Shown here: in pieces, positions 41,765 through 49,905 of the stretch
How the letters are laid out: the number at the start of each line of letters is the position of its first letter
Numbering within the stretch: position 1 is the first letter of the stretch
Origin: QHXM01 sp032160165
Lineage (GTDB): Bacteria; Acidobacteriota; Blastocatellia; Pyrinomonadales; Pyrinomonadaceae
Length of the DNA stretch: 64,000 nt
NCBI GenBank assembly: GCA_032160165.1
Contig: JAVHWA010000035.1
Span: 62,001-126,000 of the forward strand
Direction of reading: 5' to 3'
Program-made: the position numbers and the translations under genes
The notes under the pieces: model-generated
What the model was told of the DNA's origin: nothing
The model's input: only the letters and a program-made list of their open reading frames with translations
Databases searched by the model: none

Positions 41765-43072
41765 TTGGCGAACAAGCTGGCGGAAACACTTGCTCAGCAG
41801 ATGGCACAGACGCGTGCGAACACGCTCGCATTGTTCGACATCGCGGAAGAAGAAACTTTGCGCCAGAGTCCGGGATTCGGATTCCGGCCTGTGATGTGGC
41901 ATCTCGCTCATATCGGCGTCTTCGAGGGCTATTGGCTGATTCAAAAACTGCGGGGTCAGGCGCCTCTCGACGAGCGCTACGAAATAATCTTCGATCCGAT
42001 TAAGACGCCGCGAGAAGAGTCGAAAGACCTTCCATCACGTCGCGAGATGGAGAAGTATCTTGAGCGGGTTAGAGAACGCGCACTCGACCATTTGTTCGCC
42101 ATCGATTTTGATCAACCCGAGCCCCGTAATGCCGCTTACCTCTACCAGCTTGTGCTTGAACACGAACAGCAGCATCAGGAGACGCTCGCCTACCTGCTTC
42201 ACCTGCTGGATCCCTCTATGAAAACGCGCCCCGCTGGAGCCGGAGCCCAGAGTGCTGAACCCTCAAGCCAATCCATTGCATCGGCAAAAGAGATGATTTT
42301 GGTCGAAGCAGGTCCTGTGCTGGTGGGAGCAACGGGAAACGAATTCGCCTATGACAACGAGCGCCCTCCGCGGACAATAAATGTTCCCGCGTTTCGGATA
42401 GACAAGTATCTAACGACGAACCAGGAGTATGCGCAATTCATCGACCAAGGCGGCTATAGCCGAAGAGAGTGGTGGAGCGATGAGGGCTGGGCCCGGCGTG
42501 AGCAGGAGAATTGGGAATCTCCGCTCTACTGGACGCAACGAAATGGAAACTGGAGCGTGCAAACAATGTTCGATGAAGGTGTATTCGCGCCCAGAGATCC
42601 CGTGGTGGGCGTCAGTTGGTACGAAGCGCAGGCCTACACGCGTTTTTGTGGGAAGCGCCTGCCAACCGAAGCCGAGTGGGAAAAAGCCGCATCGTGGGAT
42701 GTCGAACGAAGCCACAAAGGCCGCTTTGCCTGGGGCGACGAGCAGCCTTCAATCGAACTATGCAATTTCGATTATCGCTTCTGGGGAACGACTCCCGTGG
42801 GAAGCTTTCCCAGGGGTGCGAGCGCTGCAGGATGTCTGGACATGACCGGCAATGTGTGGGAGTGGACCAACGATGCTTTCAACGCGTTTCCAGGGTTCGA
42901 ACCGTATCCCTACCCTGAATACTCGGAAATCTGGTTTGACGGTGACCATCGCGTTTTGAAAGGCGGCTCGTGGGCAACGCGCTCATCAGCCCTACGCATC
43001 TCTTTTCGAAACTTCTTCCGCCGGCATTTTCGCATCGCTTTTGCAGGGATTCGCTGCGCGGCGGATGCGTAA
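41765..43072 (+). CDS. egtB: Ergothioneine sulfoxide synthase EgtB
   Basis: A 435-residue iron enzyme that joins hercynine to a thiol with oxygen. The N-terminal DinB_2 domain carries the iron ligands in MWHLAHIGVFEGYWL and LEHEQQHQETLAYLL. The C-terminal FGE-sulfatase domain begins at about 190 with MILVEAGPVLVGATG and ends GNVWEWTNDAFNAFPGFEPY, HRVLKGGSWATRSSALRISF and AGIRCAAD. I use the TTG at 41765, which has a GGGAGGG ribosome site; an in-frame ATG at 41801 is possible. It is divergent from egtD. Confidence 0.95.
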   Translation: MANKLAETLAQQMAQTRANTLALFDIAEEETLRQSPGFGFRPVMWHLAHIGVFEGYWLIQKLRGQAPLDERYEIIFDPIKTPREESKDLPSRREMEKYLERVRERALDHLFAIDFDQPEPRNAAYLYQLVLEHEQQHQETLAYLLHLLDPSMKTRPAGAGAQSAEPSSQSIASAKEMILVEAGPVLVGATGNEFAYDNERPPRTINVPAFRIDKYLTTNQEYAQFIDQGGYSRREWWSDEGWARREQENWESPLYWTQRNGNWSVQTMFDEGVFAPRDPVVGVSWYEAQAYTRFCGKRLPTEAEWEKAASWDVERSHKGRFAWGDEQPSIELCNFDYRFWGTTPVGSFPRGASAAGCLDMTGNVWEWTNDAFNAFPGFEPYPYPEYSEIWFDGDHRVLKGGSWATRSSALRISFRNFFRRHFRIAFAGIRCAADA

Positions 43073-43209
43073 AGCTCTATTCATTTCTCAGCATAGCTAT
43101 CAAAAGTGCAGGGATTGCCCAACGCAACTAAATTCGGCAAGGTTGCGTAATAACCTATATCCGCCCCGATTGAACGCGGGGAACACTGTCAAGACTCGCA
43201 AGCTTTTCA

Positions 43210-46026
43210 ATGTCAATCGCCTTAGGCACAAGTCTCGGTCGCTTCGAGATTCGCTCCCACATCGGCGCGGGCGGGATGGGCGAGGTCTATCTGGCGATGG
43301 ATACGATGCTTGACCGCGAGGTCGCATTAAAGATCCTGCCACCCGAGATAGCGTCGGACCCACAGCGGATGCAGAGATTTATTCAGGAAGCGAAGACTGC
43401 TTCGGGACTGAACCATCCCAATATTTTGACGATCTTTGAAATCGGCGAGTCGGGCTCTACTCACTTTATCGCGACCGAGTACATCGATGGCCTAACCCTC
43501 CGGCAACACATGGCAGGAATGCGTGTGAAACTGTCAGAGGCCCTGGACATCGCCGCTCAGATCGCAGCGGCGCTAACAGCAGCGCACGCAGCCGGCATCG
43601 TTCACCGCGACGTCAAACCCGAGAACATCATGCTCCGCAAAGATGGCTATGCGAAGCTGCTCGACTTTGGATTGGCAAAGCCGACCGAACGACAGGCCTC
43701 TGCGGTCGATACGGAAGCTGCGACCAAAATGCTGGTCAATACTTCACCTGGAATGGTGATGGGCACGGTCAGCTATATGTCTCCGGAACAAGCGAGAGGT
43801 TTTGTGCTCGATGCACGGACAGACATCTGGAGCTTGGGCTGCGTGCTCTACGAGATGGTCGCTGGACGAGTGCCGTTTGCCGGCGGGACTACCAGTGATG
43901 TGATCGTCGCAGTGCTGGATCGCGAGCCTCCGCCATTGCCCGGTGGTGCGCACGGCACGCCGCTCGAGTTGCAAAGGATCCTTCGCAAATCGCTTCGCAA
44001 GGACAAGGAAGAGCGTTATCAAAGCGTCAAGGACCTGCTGGTGGACCTGCGCGCCCTGAAGCAGGAAGTGGACTTCGAGGCCAAGCTGGAGACTTCGGTT
44101 CCGCCGGAGTCGAGGAGCCTGGCGGCCTTCAACACTATCACGGCGCAACATTCCCTCGAGAGCGAACGCGACCGGATGGCGCACACGAGTCATGTCCCCA
44201 CCACTCGCACGACGATGGGAGCCGATCGACCGCCAAGCCGTGTCAAACCGAACGAGACCCTTAAACAGATCGCGGTACTCGGCATCGTCATCGCCTTCGC
44301 CGCCGGGGCGACGGCCCTGGTGTATTCTTACCTTCATGGGAAGGCCAAGCGCACTCCGTTTTCTTTTCAATCGATGAAGCTCAGCCGGCTGACCGCCACG
44401 GGCAAGAGCAAGCTCGCAGCCATCTCTCCGGATGGGAAGATCGTCGCCTACGTCGTCAACGATGCAGGACTGCGCAGTCTGTGGGTAAGACAGGTGGCGA
44501 CCTCACGCAACTTGCAGATAGTCGAGCCTTCGGAAGTTGATTACTACGGTCTGACGGTTTCGCCTGACTCGAATCATGTTTATTACCTGACGGGCAAGTT
44601 GAACGAGCCCTTGCGCGATCTTTACCAGGTATCCGTTCTCGGTGGAAACCCGAAGAAGATCATGTCGGACGTTGACAGCCCGATCAGCTTTTCACCCGAC
44701 GGAAAACGGTTCGCATTTACTCGGGGAGAGCCGAAGACCGGCGACATGTCTTTGATCATCGCCAACGCCGACGGCACGGGAGAGAGACGAATCGCGGCCC
44801 GCCGCGCGCCACAATTTTACGACGCGCCGGCCTGGTCACCGGACGGGACAATGATCGCATGCTCGGCTGGGGACGCGGTGGCCGGCAAATCGATGACAGT
44901 GGTAGCGGTGAATCCCGAGAACGGAACTGAGAAGCCGATGACTTCGGAGAAATGGCTGGGCGTTGCCAATGTGGCGTGGCTCTCCGATGGGAGCGGGATC
45001 GTAATGATCGCTGCCGACCAGGATTCAAGACTCTCACAGCTGTGGCACGTTGCATACCCGGGCGGTGAGGCGCGTCGACTAACGAACGACTTGAACAACT
45101 ATGGCGGAGTGAGTTTCGCCGCACAGGCGGATGATCTGGTCACCGTGAGATACGATCAGAGCTCGAATATCTGGATAGCTCCAGGTAGCGTTGTCTCGCT
45201 CGCGCAAGCTTCTCGATCAGGCTTCGCAGTCGATGTCAGCAAAGCGAGGCAAATTACTTCGGGCGGCGTCCGGTACTATGGTGGATCCTGGACGCCCGAT
45301 GGCAGAATCGTTTATTCATCCGACGCCAGCGGAGCGCGCGATCTGTGGATAATGGATCAGGATGGCGGAAATCAGAAACAGCTGACGGCGGAAGCGGGAA
45401 GCAATTTTCAACCAGTGGTAACACCCGACGGCCGATTCATTGTCTTCATCTCTGACCGCAATGGTAACAAGCATAATATCTGGAGAATCGACATCGATGG
45501 AAGCAATCCCAGGCAATTGACCGAAACAGATTTTAGTCGCAATCCCACGCTCACACCCGACGGCAAGTGGATCGTCTTCACGGCATTCGGAAGCAAGAGT
45601 CCGACGCTGTGGAAGGTTTCAGTGGAGGGCGGCAAGCCGATCCAGATAATTGATAATTTCTCTGTCGCGCCTGCAGTCTCGCCCGACGGCACACAGATCG
45701 CTTGCTACTTTTGGGACGAGACGCCTGAATCCCAATTGGAGATTGCGATTGTCCCGTTCGAAGGCGGCGCCCCAACCAGGAGATTCAACCTTCCAGCTTC
45801 CATGGTTCGCTGGTCACCGGACGGTCGCGGCTTGATGTACATCGACAACCGAGCGGGAGTCTCGAACATTTGGCTTCAACCTATCGACGGCGGAAAGCCT
45901 GTCCAGCTCACTGATTTCAAGAACGATATGATCTTCGCCTTCGAATGGTCGCCCGACGGCAAGCAGCTTGCTCTCGCTCGCGGCATCAACACGGGGGACG
46001 TGATTCTGTTTAGCGATCTGAAATGA
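43210..46026 (+). CDS. Serine/threonine protein kinase 3 with WD40-like beta-propeller
   Basis: A 938-residue kinase. Kinase motifs are HIGAGGMGEVYLAMD, VALKIL Lys, VHRDVKPENIMLR, LLDFGLAKP and GTVSYMSPEQAR. One membrane helix lies at about 356-378 (VLGIVIAFAAGATALVYSYL). The outer part is a chain of PD40/WD40-like blades such as AISPDGKIVAYVV, FSPDGKRFAFTRG, WSPDGTMIACSAG, TPDGRFIVFISDRNGNKHN and WSPDGKQLALARG, about 9 or more. This matches TolB-type propellers found in acidobacterial kinases. The propeller is outside the membrane by topology and may bind proteins or sugars. Confidence 0.95.
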   Translation: MSIALGTSLGRFEIRSHIGAGGMGEVYLAMDTMLDREVALKILPPEIASDPQRMQRFIQEAKTASGLNHPNILTIFEIGESGSTHFIATEYIDGLTLRQHMAGMRVKLSEALDIAAQIAAALTAAHAAGIVHRDVKPENIMLRKDGYAKLLDFGLAKPTERQASAVDTEAATKMLVNTSPGMVMGTVSYMSPEQARGFVLDARTDIWSLGCVLYEMVAGRVPFAGGTTSDVIVAVLDREPPPLPGGAHGTPLELQRILRKSLRKDKEERYQSVKDLLVDLRALKQEVDFEAKLETSVPPESRSLAAFNTITAQHSLESERDRMAHTSHVPTTRTTMGADRPPSRVKPNETLKQIAVLGIVIAFAAGATALVYSYLHGKAKRTPFSFQSMKLSRLTATGKSKLAAISPDGKIVAYVVNDAGLRSLWVRQVATSRNLQIVEPSEVDYYGLTVSPDSNHVYYLTGKLNEPLRDLYQVSVLGGNPKKIMSDVDSPISFSPDGKRFAFTRGEPKTGDMSLIIANADGTGERRIAARRAPQFYDAPAWSPDGTMIACSAGDAVAGKSMTVVAVNPENGTEKPMTSEKWLGVANVAWLSDGSGIVMIAADQDSRLSQLWHVAYPGGEARRLTNDLNNYGGVSFAAQADDLVTVRYDQSSNIWIAPGSVVSLAQASRSGFAVDVSKARQITSGGVRYYGGSWTPDGRIVYSSDASGARDLWIMDQDGGNQKQLTAEAGSNFQPVVTPDGRFIVFISDRNGNKHNIWRIDIDGSNPRQLTETDFSRNPTLTPDGKWIVFTAFGSKSPTLWKVSVEGGKPIQIIDNFSVAPAVSPDGTQIACYFWDETPESQLEIAIVPFEGGAPTRRFNLPASMVRWSPDGRGLMYIDNRAGVSNIWLQPIDGGKPVQLTDFKNDMIFAFEWSPDGKQLALARGINTGDVILFSDLK

Positions 46027-46175
46027 AATGTCCAAGGTCCAATGTCCAATGTCGGTTTCGAGTTTCGAGTTTAAGGTTTAACGCTCAAGGTTCGAGGTTC
46101 GAGGTTCGAGGATGCGTGCCAGTGTCCAACTTGAAACGTGGAACGCGAAACCCGAAACCCGAAACCCGAAACCGA
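46027..46175. repeat. Family B short-word repeat array (TCCAATG, TTCGAG, GAAACCC words)
   Basis: Starting right after the kinase 3 stop codon, TGTCCAAGGTCCAATGTCCA is followed by TTCGAGTTTCGAG, several GGTTCGA units, and then GAAACCCGAAACCCGAAACC. Three word types occur in one array. The last two are roughly inverse (TTCGAG/CGAAAC). The remaining bases to the kinase 4 start at 46303 show no other feature. Confidence 0.7.
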
Positions 46176-46302
46176 CCTCGGGCTCTTACACGCCTCGCTT
46201 GAACCGCCCAGCAAATAACCCCGCCGCCCTACGTCTAGCCATTCGTCCTCATTAAAGATAAACTCATGTCGTTGGTTGAGTTTATCCGGTGGAGAACTGT
46301 GG

Positions 46303-48750
46303 ATGCCCGCGCCTGATACGGTTTTGCAAGGTCGCTATAGGATCGTTCGCCAACTGGGGCGAGGCGGCATGGGCGCGGTCTATGAAGCAGTCGACGAGCG
46401 GTTGAGCCGCACGGTCGCTCTCAAAGAGACTCTCGCTGAATCGGATGAATTGAAGCGCGCGTTCGAGCGCGAAGCCCGCCTCCTCGCCAACCTGCGCCAC
46501 CCTGTATTACCAAAGGTCATTGATCACTTCTCCGAGGACAGCGGGCAGTTCCTGGTGATGGAATTCATCCCCGGAAGCGACCTTGGCGAGTTGCTCGAAC
46601 GACGTTCGACTCCCTTTTCCGCCGCCGAAGTTTTGCGCTGGGCCGACGACCTGTTGGATGCTCTCGAACATCTTCACACGAACGAACCTCCAATTATCCA
46701 CCGGGACATTAAGCCTTCGAATCTTAAACTGACGGCCAAAGGAAAGATCATTCTTTTGGATTTTGGCCTGGCGAAGGGAGCCGCGGGTTCGATGACACGC
46801 ACGACCTCGGGCATGAGCGTCATCGGTTACACGTTGCACTATGCCGCGCTCGAGCAAATCCAGGGAGAACGAACCGGGCCGCGCAGCGATCTCTATTCTC
46901 TCGCGGCGACTCTCTACCAGCTTTTGACAGGACGCATGCCGATTGATGCGCTCAAACGCGCGGCGGACCTTTTGAACGACGACGAAGATCCTCTTCCGTC
47001 AATCACCAGCCTCAATCCAGGTGTCCCGGCAGTCTTCGCGTCAGTGTTGATGAAAGCGCTTTCGCTTAAGCCTGCACTTCGTCCCGCAACCGCCGCTGAA
47101 ATGCGCGCATCGCTAAGCGAGATCACGCCAGTCTTGGCGCGGGCCACCCCGGTCGATGCGGATGAGATAACGCGGGTCAGTGGCACGCCGGGGACCCCCG
47201 GCCGACTCCCAGCGATCGCAATTGGCGGCGACAAGACGATGGTCCTGGATTCTTCGATCGGCGGCCCTCTAGTACCGAATGGATCGGGAACTCTCGAGCA
47301 CCTCCTGGATCCTGAGACAAGTCGAAGAAGGAAGATGTGGTTCATTATCGGCGGTGCCCTGCTCGCCTTGATTCTGATTGCGACCATAGTCTTACTTGCG
47401 CGCCGATCAGGCGATTCGACCGTCACGCCACCAACCTCGCCGACCGCCTTCGAGAACATACCCCTTCCGTTTCGCGACGCGGTGCCTTCGGTTGTTTCGC
47501 TGAGTATGCAGGACGCAGAAGGAAGGCCGTTGCGTCAGGTGAGCGGTTTCTTCTTCAAGACCGACGAGCTGGCCACATCGCTTAGTGCTATCGAAGGCGC
47601 TACCCAGGGTCGCACCTCCTTCGTGGGACAAGGTGGTGCTCTTGAGATAACTGGAGTGACGGGTGTCGATCGAGAGCATGGACTGGTGACGCTGAAAGTA
47701 GCCCGCGCGAAAGCTCCGGCGCTAGCCATCGGCGGGAAGAAACAAACGACGATAGGCGAGAAGGTTGGGATCGTCGGCGCCGGCTTGAAAGCGGAACCAG
47801 CTTACGCGCCGGGCGCGATCGCAGGTTATCTCGACGACGAACGGATGGAGATCAGTCTTCAAGCTCCGCCAACCATTGTCGGAGGGCCATTGTTGAACGA
47901 CCAAGGCGAAGTGATAGGCATCATCACCGATTCTCCCGGCGGGCGTGCCACGGCCGTCCCCGTAAATTATCTGGCGGACCTTATCAGGCGCAAGCAACAA
48001 CCTATGACTCTCGCGCTCGCCGGCGCGAAAGACGTCTTATTTGACGGCCGTAATTCTGAGGGCTTTAAACCGGCGGGCATGGATAAAGAGGTGGAGAAGA
48101 AAATCATCGAAGCGGTTTCTCACTCCCATCGAGAGAAATCTGTTCCGCCTCCCGATGCGAGTCCTGAAGCCTCTCCCCAGGCGGGGGCGACTCAGCCGCA
48201 GGGAGACCGTCCGTGGTATTTGCCGGAGGAAATGTCCAATGCCGTCATAACCAGCGTATCGAACGGTACGTTTACGGCCAGCGGTTCTCAGCAGACGGCT
48301 TATCTGATTGACACGCGGTCAGGCAACGCATCCGAAAACTTTGGGCCGAAGTACCTGGCGATCTTCTCCGGAGAGAATTACGTCGCAGACTTTCCTGTGC
48401 AAAACCTGTCCTTCATTCTCCAGAGCTACGATCTCAATCACGATGGGATCAACGAGCTCCTGCTCGGCTATTCATCGACGGCTTCGGGGGAGGTACAGAA
48501 CGGAGCGAAGCTGGTGCAGATCGCTCAGGGGAAGATCAAGGTGCTGCGCGAGTTTGGAACGACCTTTCGTTCGAACTGTGCAGCCGAAGTCGCCAGCGAA
48601 AAAGGAATCGAAGCTTCTGTTATCTTCTCAGCGCCCGCAGCTGCGAACCAGTTTCCCGAGTTTCGCGTCGACAGCTACCGAGCCGGCTGCCCAGCCGAAG
48701 GTTCCCAGGTAGGGCCGTCGCAATGGAAGTACGTTTCCACCGGCAAGTGA
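46303..48750 (+). CDS. Serine/threonine protein kinase 4 with degenerate HtrA-like outer domain
   Basis: An 815-residue kinase starting at the ATG at 46303 (MPAPDTVLQGRYRIVRQLGR), with a GGAG site. Kinase motifs: GRGGMGAVYEA, Lys41 in VALKE, IHRDIKPSNLKL with catalytic Asp135, LLDFGLAKG with Asp153. The APE region is unusual (GYTLHYAALEQ). A membrane helix lies at about 346-367. Residues about 393-561 are trypsin-like in layout (SVVSLSMQDAEGRPLRQVSG, then FFF, HGLVTLKVARA, and PPTIVGGPLLNDQGEVIGII), but the catalytic positions are not His/Asp/Ser. The end has a calcium-type loop (YDLNHDGINELLLGYS). Confidence 0.93.
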   Translation: MPAPDTVLQGRYRIVRQLGRGGMGAVYEAVDERLSRTVALKETLAESDELKRAFEREARLLANLRHPVLPKVIDHFSEDSGQFLVMEFIPGSDLGELLERRSTPFSAAEVLRWADDLLDALEHLHTNEPPIIHRDIKPSNLKLTAKGKIILLDFGLAKGAAGSMTRTTSGMSVIGYTLHYAALEQIQGERTGPRSDLYSLAATLYQLLTGRMPIDALKRAADLLNDDEDPLPSITSLNPGVPAVFASVLMKALSLKPALRPATAAEMRASLSEITPVLARATPVDADEITRVSGTPGTPGRLPAIAIGGDKTMVLDSSIGGPLVPNGSGTLEHLLDPETSRRRKMWFIIGGALLALILIATIVLLARRSGDSTVTPPTSPTAFENIPLPFRDAVPSVVSLSMQDAEGRPLRQVSGFFFKTDELATSLSAIEGATQGRTSFVGQGGALEITGVTGVDREHGLVTLKVARAKAPALAIGGKKQTTIGEKVGIVGAGLKAEPAYAPGAIAGYLDDERMEISLQAPPTIVGGPLLNDQGEVIGIITDSPGGRATAVPVNYLADLIRRKQQPMTLALAGAKDVLFDGRNSEGFKPAGMDKEVEKKIIEAVSHSHREKSVPPPDASPEASPQAGATQPQGDRPWYLPEEMSNAVITSVSNGTFTASGSQQTAYLIDTRSGNASENFGPKYLAIFSGENYVADFPVQNLSFILQSYDLNHDGINELLLGYSSTASGEVQNGAKLVQIAQGKIKVLREFGTTFRSNCAAEVASEKGIEASVIFSAPAAANQFPEFRVDSYRAGCPAEGSQVGPSQWKYVSTGK

Positions 48751-48786
48751 ACGCTCAAGCGTCGGCCAACTCGTGCTCACAAAGAC

Positions 48787-49050
48787 TCACGTCAGGTAAG
48801 CATTACACTCATAACACCACGTAAACGACGACGACGATAACGGCAGCGATCGAATGATGGGATGATCGCTCTCGCGGGCGTGAGCTGTTGCGTGGCCTTT
48901 CGAAGACTCGCAGCAACCGACGTGCGAGCAGGTAAGGCAGACTCGAGTCGGGCCGGCTGCGCCACATTCCGCGCAAGCGGTCGACTCCACATGTGGCTCT
49001 GGAGGCACGTTGGCAAGATGCGGACATTTGGCTTTGGGAATCGCGGCCAT
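48787..49050 (-). CDS. UBP-type zinc finger protein
   Basis: An 87-residue protein made of one zf-UBP domain. Zinc ligands: CPHL near residue 9, CAECGAAG at 26-29, VCLTCSHVGCCESSKGHATA at 37-56, HARESDHPII with two His, and WCYECNAYLT at the end. Bacterial single-domain forms are widespread and of unknown role. The ATG overlaps the HAD stop codon by one base (TAATG), so the two are co-translated. Confidence 0.93.
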   Translation of the reverse strand: MAAIPKAKCPHLANVPPEPHVESTACAECGAAGPTRVCLTCSHVGCCESSKGHATAHARESDHPIIRSLPLSSSSFTWCYECNAYLT

Positions 49051-49766
49051 TAGCTCTTCTCCTCTGCTTCCGGAACGGGGGCCTCTTCCAGGTTACGGAC
49101 TACCTCATCGAAATCCTCATAGTTGGGAATCACTCGACGCGCGCCCGTTTTCCGCAGTAGGTCAGCGTGCTCGCCGCTTCCTATCCCGAGAAACGCGAAG
49201 CCCAGATTTCGTGCAGTGCGAACGTCCCACACGCCATCGCCGATGCTGACTATCCGTTCAAAACTCGGTTGCTGGTAGTAGGCCAGTGCCTTCTGAAATG
49301 AGGCTTCGACAATCTTCTCTCTGGACAAGTTATCCTCGGCCGACGCAACCTTCATCGAGTCAACCCGAATGTTGGCCGTCATCAACTTGAGGGTTGCGGA
49401 TGCGGCCCAGCATCCGGTGGCGATCCCCACCGCCCAACCAGGGCTCGCGTTCTGAAGCCTGTCTATCATCGAAGAGGCGCCGGGGATTTCTGCGAAGAGC
49501 CCCGGCTCTGCCGAGCGCTGCTGGTTCAGAAGAGCTTCGAACCTTTCTTTAAGAGCATTCATCTCTTCGTCCGTAGGCTGTCGTCCCCATCTTTGCTGAA
49601 AGATCTGAAGAGCGATGGCCGGGTCGGTTGTGTGCGGATATTTGGACCAATCCGTCTCGATGTCCGTGATGTCGTACACGTCCGCGAACGCCTGCACGAA
49701 GCATGCGCCGTCCACCAGATTCGTATTCGTCAGCGTGCCATCGATGTCAAAGATTGCCAGTTTCAT
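49050..49766 (-). CDS. HAD-superfamily hydrolase
   Basis: A 238-residue phosphatase-like enzyme. Start at the ATG at 49766 (MKLAIFDIDGTLTNTNLVDG), where HAD motif I DxDGT is intact. A helical cap follows (about 20-110). Motif II/III area: GIATGCWAASATLKLMTA; motif IV: IVSIGDGVWDVRTARNLGFA. It fits the phosphoglycolate phosphatase-like group. The longer open frame upstream has poor composition. It is directly followed by the UBP zinc finger gene. Confidence 0.9.
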   Translation of the reverse strand: MKLAIFDIDGTLTNTNLVDGACFVQAFADVYDITDIETDWSKYPHTTDPAIALQIFQQRWGRQPTDEEMNALKERFEALLNQQRSAEPGLFAEIPGASSMIDRLQNASPGWAVGIATGCWAASATLKLMTANIRVDSMKVASAEDNLSREKIVEASFQKALAYYQQPSFERIVSIGDGVWDVRTARNLGFAFLGIGSGEHADLLRKTGARRVIPNYEDFDEVVRNLEEAPVPEAEEKS

Positions 49767-49905
49767 ACAGGCAGTATACTTGATGGGGTTGCGAGATGAA
49801 GGGAACGGGAGACTGTCGCCAGCGGGTAAGCGAGGGAAGCGAGGGAAGCGAACAGAGAATGGAATACGCGGAAGTCCGTCACCGAAAATGCATGGCCGGG
49901 GTCGA

